Positions 48,908-56,630 of a stretch of 64,000 bases of DNA are shown here, piece after piece. A program made the translations under genes and the position numbers. How positions within the stretch are numbered: the first letter of the stretch is position 1; each line of letters opens with the position of its first letter. This DNA comes from Halolamina salifodinae (lineage in GTDB: Archaea; Halobacteriota; Halobacteria; Halobacteriales; Haloferacaceae): contig NZ_JAGGLC010000001.1 in NCBI RefSeq assembly GCF_017874235.1, positions 124,001-188,000 on the forward strand, read 5' to 3'. The notes below the pieces were generated by a model. It was not told the DNA's origin, made no database searches, and was given only the letters and a program-made list of their open reading frames with translations.

Positions 48908-49908
48908 GCTTCCACCTCCGTCGTCTCGTCGGCGTCGCCGGTAGCGTCGGACTCAGCGCCGCCCACGCGGAGTTTCGCGACGAAGAACCCGCCCGTGTCG
49001 TTCTGGTGTGGGTAGACGCGGTGAGCCTTCTGCAGCGACTCGTCGAACGTCTGGTCCTCCCACTCGGTGATCCCGGGCGCGGTTTCGAGCGGCGCGTCCC
49101 ACTCGACCATCTCCGCGTCGGTCGTTCTGATGGCGTGGTCGACGACGGCCTCGTTCTCCTCGGGCGCGAACGTGCAGGTGGAGTAGACCACGTCGCCGCC
49201 CGGGCGGGTGAGGTCGATAGCGCGCCGGAGAACCCCCTTCTGGATGCCGACCAGCCCCTTCACGTGGCCCATCGACCACTTCTCCAGCACGTCGGGGTTC
49301 TTCCGGCAGGTGCCCTCACACGAGCAGGGTACGTCGGCGACGGCGCCGTCGAACTGCGTTCGACTGGCAGCCGGACTCCGTCCGGCGACGCCGTCCAGCG
49401 AATCGACCCCGAGGTTGTCGGTGGTGAAGTTCCGTGCGTCGTCGTTCGTGACGACGAGGTTGCTCACGCCGAGTCGCTCGGCGTTGTGCCGGAGCGCCGA
49501 GAGCCGGCCGAGGTTGTTGTCGTTGCCGATCAGGACCCCGGAGTTATCCATCAGATCCGCGAGGTGGCAGGTCTTGCTCCCGGGGGCCGCACAGGCGTCC
49601 CAGACCCGGTCGCCGGGGTCGGGGTCGAGCGCCAGCGCGGGCAGGGCCGAGACCTCCTCCTGGCCGTGGAGCCAGCCGTGGACGTAGGGCCACGACGTGC
49701 CGGGCGAGCCGTCGGGCAGGCGGAACAGCCGGTCGTTCCAGTCTACCTGCTCGTAGGTGACGCCCTCCTCCGCGAACGCCGCGCGGACGCGCTCGGGGGT
49801 GGCCCGGAGTTCGTTCACCCGGACCACCGAGGGCAGCGGCCGGTCGCAGGCGTCGCGGAACGCCTCGACATCGTCGACGAGGCGCTCGTAGCGGTCGAGC
49901 GGGTTCAT
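48904..49908 (-). CDS. NSUN/RsmB-type RNA (cytosine-5) methyltransferase
   Basis: 334 residues. SAM-binding DACAAPGSKTCHLADLM (104-120) with the acidic partner LIGNDNN, catalytic VADVPCSCEGT (190-200, the PCS cysteine) and YSTCTFAPEEN (242-252, the second conserved Cys). Substrate RNA unknown. Residues about 175-186 (AGRSPAASRTQF) are encoded by a two-hairpin element directly before the catalytic motif. Confidence 0.9.
   Translation of the reverse strand: MNPLDRYERLVDDVEAFRDACDRPLPSVVRVNELRATPERVRAAFAEEGVTYEQVDWNDRLFRLPDGSPGTSWPYVHGWLHGQEEVSALPALALDPDPGDRVWDACAAPGSKTCHLADLMDNSGVLIGNDNNLGRLSALRHNAERLGVSNLVVTNDDARNFTTDNLGVDSLDGVAGRSPAASRTQFDGAVADVPCSCEGTCRKNPDVLEKWSMGHVKGLVGIQKGVLRRAIDLTRPGGDVVYSTCTFAPEENEAVVDHAIRTTDAEMVEWDAPLETAPGITEWEDQTFDESLQKAHRVYPHQNDTGGFFVAKLRVGGAESDATGDADETTEVEA
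49348..49385 (-). repeat. Two-hairpin intragenic element in the NSUN gene
   Basis: On the coding strand: CCGGAC-GGA-GTCCGG (49385-49371), linker CTGCCA, GTCGAAC-GCA-GTTCGAC (49364-49348). The loop GCA is shared with the ogg and agl23 elements. The complementary strand reads GGCAGCCGG...CCGGCGACGCC, matching the GatE third hairpin and its right flank (ACAGCCGG...CCGGCGACGCC). Confidence 0.8.
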
Positions 49909-49961
49909 ACCCGAACTGGCGCCCGGCGGCGCTTGTCGGTTTCGGAGCGCTACGGCGCCGG

Positions 49962-50486
49962 TCAGTCGGTGGTGATCCCTTCCAGTAGCGGATCGCCTCC
50001 GAAGAGCCGAACCGTCGCGGTACCGACAGCCAGCAGCGCCGTCAGGAGGAGGCCGACAGCGCCACCAACGACAGCACCGAGCCAGGTGAACGCGTACGTT
50101 CCCGTCACGACCGGAGGCATCGAGTCGGGGAGCAGCCAGCCAGCAACTAGCAGCAGGAACACGAGCGCCGCGAACGCGCCGGTCGCCGCTGCGGCGCGGA
50201 CGACCGCCGGTCGGTCGGCCAGCGGGCCGAACCGGAACCGACCGATCCCGGCCGGCAGCGCGTAGCCCACGTGCGCGAGAACCGCGCCCACGGACTGGCC
50301 GATGAGGATGAACGCGACGGCGAACCCAGTGGGCAGGCCGTCGCTGTTCGGCGGCGGTTCGGGCAGCGTCGCGCCCGTGTAGACCGCCCAGCAGAACGCG
50401 ACACCGCCGGCCAGCAGGAGGACTGCGCGGAGGACACCGAAATATCGTCGGAGGGACACGATCCGAACTCGGCGGGTGTACAGCAT
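49962..50486 (-). CDS. Hypothetical four-helix membrane protein
   Basis: 174 residues from the ATG at 50486 (MLYTRRVRIVSLRRYFGVLR). Four hydrophobic segments (about 20-38, 54-76, 95-116 and 127-152). The short basic N-terminus would sit in the cytoplasm. No family recognised; it lies alone between the NSUN gene and a GNAT. Confidence 0.65.
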   Translation of the reverse strand: MLYTRRVRIVSLRRYFGVLRAVLLLAGGVAFCWAVYTGATLPEPPPNSDGLPTGFAVAFILIGQSVGAVLAHVGYALPAGIGRFRFGPLADRPAVVRAAAATGAFAALVFLLLVAGWLLPDSMPPVVTGTYAFTWLGAVVGGAVGLLLTALLAVGTATVRLFGGDPLLEGITTD

Positions 50487-50643
50487 AGGCTTTGTGCCGA
50501 ACCCGGCGTGCCCGGAGTTTTGACGCGATTCTTGGAGGCGGGGCCGATGGGGAGGATCCAGCAGGCGAAAGAACGGCTCGTTCGGCGGTAAAAGCGGGAG
50601 GTGAGTCCGGGACGACGCTGCCCCAGATTCCCCAGTCGGGGGC

Positions 50644-51222
50644 TTAGCTTCCGGTATCGTACTTGTACGTCGCCTCGTCGGCGTCGATACCGAAGTCCTC
50701 GGCGCTCTCCTCGGGTTCGGTCTCCTCGTGGCCGCCTTTCTCGGCGTTCTTGAACCGCTCGCGGAACGCCGGCGGCATCTCGAAGGCGTCGGTATCGACG
50801 GCGAGGGCGACGACATCCTCGCCGACCTCCTCGCGTTTCTGCTCGAGGCGGTCCTCGATCACTGGCGGTCGCTCCTCGGGTTCATCGAAGCCGAACTGCC
50901 GGAGGTAGTCGTCGCTGTCGGTGATCGAGTACACCGTGTCGAACCCCTCGTCGGCTGCGAGGTCGATCAACCGCTCGACGACGTGAGCGCCGACACCTTG
51001 CCCGCGCCAGCCCTCCACGACGCCGATGCCCGTGAGTTCACAGACCTCCCCCTCGTCGGTCTTGTGGATACGGTAGCGGCCAAAGCCCGCCCGCTCGTTC
51101 GAGCGCTCGTCGACCGCGATGACGTAGTCCCGCGAGCGGAAAGCGGCGCTGTCGAGCCCCATCTCCTCGATCCGGTCGAGTAGCCACGCCTCGTCCCGGT
51201 TTCGTGCATCGCGGACGTACAT
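50644..51222 (-). CDS. GNAT family N-acetyltransferase
   Basis: 192 residues from the ATG at 51222 (MYVRDARNRDEAWLLDRI). The acetyl-CoA motif GIGVVEGWRGQGVGAHVVERL is followed by TDSDDYLRQFGFDEPEE. The remaining 60 residues form an acidic tail (EETEPEESAEDFGIDADEATYKY) of haloarchaeal type. Substrate unknown. Confidence 0.85.
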   Translation of the reverse strand: MYVRDARNRDEAWLLDRIEEMGLDSAAFRSRDYVIAVDERSNERAGFGRYRIHKTDEGEVCELTGIGVVEGWRGQGVGAHVVERLIDLAADEGFDTVYSITDSDDYLRQFGFDEPEERPPVIEDRLEQKREEVGEDVVALAVDTDAFEMPPAFRERFKNAEKGGHEETEPEESAEDFGIDADEATYKYDTGS

Positions 51223-51290
51223 ACAGGCCCTTAGACCCCGGGGGGGCAAAGGGCTGTCGCGGGTCGCAGTGCCGCCCGGGGCGCCCTGAC

Positions 51291-51716
51291 TCAGTCCTCA
51301 GCCTCGGGGTCGACGCCCAGCATCCCCGGCGTGATGGTGTCAGGAATGAGTTCGCCGAGCCGGTACTCCCCGTACTCGCCGTCGTCAGTGTCACAGTACA
51401 CCGGCACGTCATCGTCGCCGAACTCCGCGAGCGTCTGGCGGCACATCCCGCAGGGGGTGAGCCCCTCGCGGTCCTCCGAGGTGACGGCGACGGCCGCGAT
51501 GGAGCGGTGGCCCGCCCGGACCGCGCTGCCGACCGCGACCTCCTCGGCGTGGAGCGCGTTGCTGTAGTTCGCGTTCTCGATATTGGTGCCGGTGAAAATT
51601 TCGCCGTCGCCGGTCAGAATGGCGGCGCCGACGGGGAACTCCGAGTAGGGGACGTAGGCGGCCTCGAGCGCGTCGCGGGCCTGCTCGATGAGCGCGGTAG
51701 GGTCGTGACTCTCCAT
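51291..51716 (-). CDS. cdd: Cytidine deaminase
   Basis: 141 residues; deaminates cytidine/deoxycytidine in pyrimidine salvage. Zinc site: LHAEEVAVG (HAE, with the catalytic Glu) and PCGMCRQTL (PCxxC). Length matches the homotetrameric class. The ATG at 51716 starts the conserved N-terminus (MESHDPTALIEQARDALEAAYVPYS). Confidence 0.94.
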   Translation of the reverse strand: MESHDPTALIEQARDALEAAYVPYSEFPVGAAILTGDGEIFTGTNIENANYSNALHAEEVAVGSAVRAGHRSIAAVAVTSEDREGLTPCGMCRQTLAEFGDDDVPVYCDTDDGEYGEYRLGELIPDTITPGMLGVDPEAED

Positions 51717-51891
51717 ACCCGAGTCAACGCCTGAGCCGACTTCAAACGACTGGAACCGGCGCTGATCGTGGTAACGACCCGCACGAGGGCGACGGCGTGG
51801 GTTCTGCGTCGGCGACGATGGCCCAAAGGGTTATCCCACGCGTCCGCCGATTCTCCCGATATCGGCCGGAACAGCCGCTCTTGTGCACACC

Positions 51892-51923
51892 ATTGTTAAC
51901 AATACTCAAAGTACTCCTATAAC
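51892..51923 (+). promoter_or_regulatory. Promoter region of the UPF0058 gene with a 12-bp palindrome
   Basis: ATTGTTAACAAT (51892-51903) is a perfect 12-bp dyad. CTCCTATAACC (51915-51925) is a good TATA candidate, about 18-25 bp before the ATG at 51941. Such a dyad just upstream of a TATA box is a likely operator or activator site. Confidence 0.5.
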
Positions 51924-51940
51924 CCTCGAGACTGTACACA

Positions 51941-52180
51941 ATGATGGATATGAAGAAACAAGAGCTCATTCACCTCCACGGCCTTCTCTCGGAGGTACGG
52001 GCCGAGTACGAGGAGTCCGAGGGGACGGATCTCGACCTCGAGGGGTACGAGGATTACGGCGTCCAGCCCACCTCGATCCACCGCTCGAAGACAGACCACA
52101 AACACGCCGTCTTCGAGTTAGTCCACGGCCTCACTGACTCCCTCTCCGAGCAGGAGACGATCACCGCCGCCGCCGACTGA
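51941..52180 (+). CDS. UPF0058 family protein
   Basis: 79 residues from the ATG at 51941; the third in-frame ATG at 51950 gives the more typical family start MKKQELIHLHGLLSEV. A small all-helical protein with HRSKTDHKHAVFELVHGLTDSL near its end. The family is archaeal and of unknown function, possibly nucleic-acid or signal related. Strong promoter-like sequences precede it. Confidence 0.85.
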   Translation: MMDMKKQELIHLHGLLSEVRAEYEESEGTDLDLEGYEDYGVQPTSIHRSKTDHKHAVFELVHGLTDSLSEQETITAAAD

Positions 52181-52228
52181 GTCGGACAGCCGGCCGTTCT
52201 CCGGAGCCCACTCCCCAGTAGCGACGCG

Positions 52229-52672
52229 TCACTCGTGTTCGCGCTCGACCATCTCCTCGAACTCCGGCAGCAGCGACGCTTCCTCGTCGTCCGTCGACGC
52301 CGCCGGCGCCGCCTCCGCTTCGCTCGCCTCTTCCTCCTCGTCGGCCGGGCGGACCGCCACGCGTTCGAGCGGGATCCCCTCGAGTCGCTGGCCGATCTCC
52401 GAGCGCGCGATCCGGACGGCGTGGTCCTCGCTCTCGACATCGTAGACGGTCATCCCCAGTTCGAGCGCCACCAGCCCCTCGCCGGCCGCGACGGTCGCGG
52501 GCGGGAGTTCGGCACCACGGGGCGACCGACGGTTCCGGGGCTCGATGTCGACGTACGACAGATCGGGGTTGAGCTGTTCCCCCACCGTCGAGATGGCCGC
52601 GCCGACGGCGCTCTCGGGGGTCGCCACGTCGTAAACCGGCACAGCCGCTTCCAGCACCACGCGACAGTCCAT
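52229..52672 (-). CDS. DUF555 (UPF0212) family protein
   Basis: 147 residues from the ATG at 52672 (MDCRVVLEAAVPVYDVATPESAVGAAIS). The core includes GEQLNPDLSYVDIEPRN, ALELGMTVYDVESEDHAVRIARSEIGQRL and an acidic Ala/Glu tail. Archaea-specific and of unknown function. It is divergent from the BFN gene by 80 bp. Confidence 0.85.
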   Translation of the reverse strand: MDCRVVLEAAVPVYDVATPESAVGAAISTVGEQLNPDLSYVDIEPRNRRSPRGAELPPATVAAGEGLVALELGMTVYDVESEDHAVRIARSEIGQRLEGIPLERVAVRPADEEEEASEAEAAPAASTDDEEASLLPEFEEMVEREHE

Positions 52673-52752
52673 TTGCGGGCTGTAGGCGGCCGGCGGCCAT
52701 GAACGTTCGGCCCCGCGACAGCTATTTCCCGCCCCGTGGGTATCACCCACAT

Positions 52753-53205
52753 ATGACTCACGTCGCCGAAGTAACGGGAATCGCGACGGGCGAGACGCCG
52801 GGCGGCGAGGAGGTCCCGGCGGCGCTGCTGCGGGCCGACGGGACGTACCTGCCCATCTTCGTCACCGACGACCAGGCCGACGCCATCCGGCGAGGACTGG
52901 CCGACGAGCCGTTCGACCGGCCGCTGACCCACGACCTGTTCGTGGGGATGCTGGCGGAGTTCGGCGGCGCGTTCGACCGGGTGCGCATCGACGACCTGCG
53001 CGAGGGGACGTTCTACGCCAAGGTCGACGTCCAGCGCTACGAGGAGGGCGAGCCCCGGTCGCTCACGTTCGACGCCCGCCCCAGCGACGCCATCGCTATC
53101 GCCATCCGGGCGGACTGCCCCATCGAGGTGAGCGACGAGATCCTCGACGCGGCGGGCCGCAGCGGCGAGGAACTCGGCGTCGACGGCGTCGATACCGAGG
53201 AGTAG
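52753..53205 (+). CDS. Bifunctional nuclease (DUF151/BFN) family protein
   Basis: 150 residues from the ATG at 52753. The BFN domain is indicated by LPIFVTDDQADAIRRGL, RPLTHDLFVGMLAEFG, GTFYAKVDVQRYEEG and DARPSDAIAIAIRADCPI. Plant members show DNase/RNase activity; archaeal roles are untested. A separate haloarchaeal tail SGEELGVDGVDTEE follows. Confidence 0.88.
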   Translation: MTHVAEVTGIATGETPGGEEVPAALLRADGTYLPIFVTDDQADAIRRGLADEPFDRPLTHDLFVGMLAEFGGAFDRVRIDDLREGTFYAKVDVQRYEEGEPRSLTFDARPSDAIAIAIRADCPIEVSDEILDAAGRSGEELGVDGVDTEE

Positions 53206-53289
53206 GCCGAGGGGGAGCAGTGCAGCGGCGGTCGAGTCCCCTCGCGGTGAAAGTATTTACACCCACCCGACACATCCCCTATCGTCACG

Positions 53290-56200
53290 ATGTCGTCCGA
53301 CACCGGAATCGACGAACTGCTGGCGCTCGTCGGCGACCGTGTGGAGTTCCTCGGGGCGCTCCGTGACGGGCCGCTGTTCAAGCGCGACCTCATCGATCGC
53401 CTCGACACCTCTCGCTCGACGGTCGACCGTGCCATCGAGGCACTCCTCGACGCCGGACTCGTGTCGAAGGTCGACGGCGGCTACCGAACGACGAGAACCG
53501 GACGACTCGCACTTTCACGGTACGAGACGCTACGCTCGGACATTCAGGGCGTCCTCGACGCCAGCCCCGTCGTCGACGCCATCCCGGCGGACGCGAGGCT
53601 CTCGCCGCTCCCGGTCGCCAAGTCGACCGTCCACCAGGTCGATCCACACGAAGTTCCCGACCTCCTGAGGGACGCCCTCACCGGATCGACCAGCGTCGCC
53701 GCCGCGCTCCCGGGACTCTCGGACTCGGTGGTGCTCGACACGTACTGCGAGCATGCCGGCCCGGAGACGACCACCCGACTCGTGCTCGCCCCGGCGCTCG
53801 CGGACGCACTGGGAGAGCGACTCCCGGCACAGTCCCGGCGGCTGGCGACCGCCGACGTCCGCGTGTTCCGGGGCGACGTGCCGAAGGTGGGGATCGTCGT
53901 CTGTCGGGGCGACACTGACTGCGCACTGATACTCGCCTACACTGGGTTCGGTGGGGTCGCCGGAGCGCTCGAACTGACGGACCCACAGGCGATCAGCCGA
54001 CTCGCCAACCGAGTCGAGGACCGGATCGCCGACGCGACTGAATGCACCGAGGATCTCGCGGCCGTCGAGCCCACGCCGGAGGTTACGGCGCCGGCGACCG
54101 GCGACGTGCTCCCGGTTGATCTGGAGAGTGAGGGAGTGGTCCGGCTCACCGACGCACTGCTGGATCGGCGGGGCACGGCCTCCTTGCTCCAGGCGTGGCG
54201 AACCGGGATCTCCCTCGCGGACGCCGATAGCGGGTTCCTCATCGACCGCGCCTCGGCCGACGGAGCGGCGTCGGTGACAGCCGACGCCCGTCGACGCCTG
54301 CGTGCCGGCGAGGACGTCGTCCTCACCGGGCCGCCAGGCTCCGGAAAGAGCACGGTCTGTAAACGAATCGCGGTCTCGTGGCACCGGGCCGACCACGGGA
54401 CGGTGCTGTACCGCCAGCCGGACGGTCACCGACCCCTCGAGTCAGTTCCGGCGCTCCTCCGGGCCATCGACGCGACGGCTGGCCACACCCTGGTGGTCGT
54501 CGAGGACGTGGTCGACCCGAACGCTCGACGCGCGCTGGATCTCCGGGCGGAGTTCGCCGGCCGGACGGACGTGAGCTTCCTGTTCGACGCCCGGACCGCA
54601 GCGTGGGAGCGCGCGGAGACGCCTGCTGAGCCGGGACCGACCGAACTGTCGATGCCGGGGCTGTCGGTCGCCGACTGCGAGGCGTTGCTCGCCCGTGCCG
54701 CCGAGAGTCGGGAGTCGGCACTCCCGCTCTCGGCCACGGCCCTCCACGAGTCGGTTACCGGCGACGACGCTGCCGGGGCGTTCGTCGTCGCGGCCCACCG
54801 AGTCGCACGGCTGGCCGACCCGCTAGCCGTCGCCGCCGGCGACACCCCGACCAGTCTCTCGGAATCGGCGGCCGACGCGTTCGACCGGCTCCAGTCCCGG
54901 GGGCGACTCGCAGTCGACCTCGGCATCTGGATCAATCTGCTGAACCTCGCGGACCTCCCGATTCGGTCCGCAACTGTCGACCCGCTGGGCGACACGGCGT
55001 TCCTCGAGGATGCGCTGAGTGTGTTGGACGGCGAAGTCCTGTTCGGCCGGCGTATGGACCCGCTCCGGGTCGGTGCGACCGTCCACGACGCCTGGTCGAC
55101 CGCGTTTCTGGCCCACGCCGTCGAACGGCTCGGTGAGCGCGGCGCCCAAGAGGCGCTCGGACGGTCGCTCACGGCGGTACTCGACGGCGGCGCGCAGGCA
55201 GCCGCGGCGGAGTCGCCACTCCCAGACACCGACGACTGGCCGGAGTCGTTTGTCGCGGCGCTGTTCGACGCGCTACGGACACGCCCCCGGCTCGCCGGGC
55301 TGGTGGGTTCCCGCCTCCGGAACCGGATGCCCGAATCGGTCGCCACGCTCCGGCGCCACCGCTGGCACGGTCGGCTGGCGCTGAACGCTGGGAGCCCGGC
55401 GGAGGCCAGCGCCGCGTTCGACCGACTGCTGGAAGCCGCCCGAGCGGCGGAAAACCCCCACGCGACGGCGCGGGCGAGGCGCGGGCTGGGGAGCGCCGCG
55501 CTCCAGCAGTCCGCCTACGACGACGCCGTCGAGGAACTCGCCGCCGCGCTCGGTCTGGGACTCCGACTCGACGACGGGGAGACGGTCGTTCGGGCACTGA
55601 TCGACCTCGGCACCGTGGCCCAGCGCCGCGGGGACCACGAGACGGCCGTGGAGCGGTACGACGCGGCACACCGTCGGGCGACGGCCGTCGACGACGACCT
55701 CCTGCTCGCGGTCTGTCGGCAGAACCTCGGCACAGCGGCGGCCGAACGCGCCGACTACGACGCGGCGGTCGCCCACGCCCGGGCCGCCCGGGAGACGTTC
55801 GAGGCCGCCGACGAGCCGCTCCGGGTCGCCAACTGCCTCGCGAACGCCGCCAACGCGATGGTGAATCTGGGCCAGTACGAGGCGGCTGCCGGCCGATACG
55901 AGCGAGCCATCGACATCCAGTCCGAACGAGGTGACGACCACGGCGCCGCGGCCACGCTCACTAGCCTCGGCGACCTCGAACGGCGGCGCGGGAACGACGA
56001 GCGGGCGCTGTCGTATCTCGAACGCGCGGAGTCGCTGTTCCACCGAATCGGCGACGACCACCGGCTGGCGATCTGTCTCAACAACATCGGCATCGTGCGC
56101 AAGGACCTCAGGGAGGTCGAGGCCGCCGTCGACACCCACCGAGAGGCGCTGGCGATCCGCGAGGCGATCGGAAACCCCCACGAGATCGGGATGAGCGAGC

Positions 56201-56556
56201 ACAATCTGGCCGTCTGTGCGCTTCAGCGTGGCGACGTCGAGCGGGCCGAAACTCTCGCTCGTGAGTCGATGGAGCATCTCTCCGCGGCCGGAAACCAGCG
56301 CTCGGTCGGCGTCACTCGGTCACTGCTGGCGGACGTGTTGGTCGAACGCGGCGAGTACGACGACGCCATCGACCAGCTCGAAACCGGGATCGAGGAGCTC
56401 CGCGACTGCGGTGCCGACCCGCAGGCCGACACGCTCACGTCGGAGCTAACCGCGCTCTATCTGGAGGTGGGCGACACTGAGGCCGCACAGGCGCTCGCTC
56501 GAACCGCACACGGTCGAGCGCGCGGCGAGACCGACGTGGTCGCCGCCGACGACTGA
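53290..56556 (+). CDS. Winged-helix / FilR1-like / P-loop NTPase / TPR multidomain protein
   Basis: 1088 residues. An N-terminal winged HTH (residues about 15-78, LFKRDLIDRLDTSRSTVDRAI with the recognition helix) is followed by a FilR1-like middle region (about 105-260, LPGLSDSVVLDTYCE... VCRGDTDCALILAYTG). Next comes a P-loop GPPGSGKST (347-355) with a Walker B-like TLVVVEDVVD (about 401-410) and about 290 residues of STAND-like helical region. From about 697 to 1065 there are seven to nine TPRs (repeats such as ALIDLGTVAQRRGDHETAVERY). This layout resembles MalT/LuxR-like STAND regulators. I do not recognise it as a described protein. It is followed at 56631 by a beta-propeller lipoprotein. 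Confidence 0.85.
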   Translation: MSSDTGIDELLALVGDRVEFLGALRDGPLFKRDLIDRLDTSRSTVDRAIEALLDAGLVSKVDGGYRTTRTGRLALSRYETLRSDIQGVLDASPVVDAIPADARLSPLPVAKSTVHQVDPHEVPDLLRDALTGSTSVAAALPGLSDSVVLDTYCEHAGPETTTRLVLAPALADALGERLPAQSRRLATADVRVFRGDVPKVGIVVCRGDTDCALILAYTGFGGVAGALELTDPQAISRLANRVEDRIADATECTEDLAAVEPTPEVTAPATGDVLPVDLESEGVVRLTDALLDRRGTASLLQAWRTGISLADADSGFLIDRASADGAASVTADARRRLRAGEDVVLTGPPGSGKSTVCKRIAVSWHRADHGTVLYRQPDGHRPLESVPALLRAIDATAGHTLVVVEDVVDPNARRALDLRAEFAGRTDVSFLFDARTAAWERAETPAEPGPTELSMPGLSVADCEALLARAAESRESALPLSATALHESVTGDDAAGAFVVAAHRVARLADPLAVAAGDTPTSLSESAADAFDRLQSRGRLAVDLGIWINLLNLADLPIRSATVDPLGDTAFLEDALSVLDGEVLFGRRMDPLRVGATVHDAWSTAFLAHAVERLGERGAQEALGRSLTAVLDGGAQAAAAESPLPDTDDWPESFVAALFDALRTRPRLAGLVGSRLRNRMPESVATLRRHRWHGRLALNAGSPAEASAAFDRLLEAARAAENPHATARARRGLGSAALQQSAYDDAVEELAAALGLGLRLDDGETVVRALIDLGTVAQRRGDHETAVERYDAAHRRATAVDDDLLLAVCRQNLGTAAAERADYDAAVAHARAARETFEAADEPLRVANCLANAANAMVNLGQYEAAAGRYERAIDIQSERGDDHGAAATLTSLGDLERRRGNDERALSYLERAESLFHRIGDDHRLAICLNNIGIVRKDLREVEAAVDTHREALAIREAIGNPHEIGMSEHNLAVCALQRGDVERAETLARESMEHLSAAGNQRSVGVTRSLLADVLVERGEYDDAIDQLETGIEELRDCGADPQADTLTSELTALYLEVGDTEAAQALARTAHGRARGETDVVAADD

Positions 56557-56630
56557 GCGACCCAGTTCGCCGGGGTGCGGCGAACATCCTCACCCGATGA
56601 ACCGATGACCTGCGGGAGTGTGGAGCCACT

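Noticed and set aside
50547-50591. Possible 14-residue basic peptide MGRIQQAKERLVRR
   Set aside because: Too short, with no promoter or neighbour support.
53530-54429. Minus-strand frame of about 300 codons opposite the winged-helix/TPR gene
   Set aside because: The plus strand encodes HTH and P-loop motifs throughout; the opposite frame is Arg-rich.
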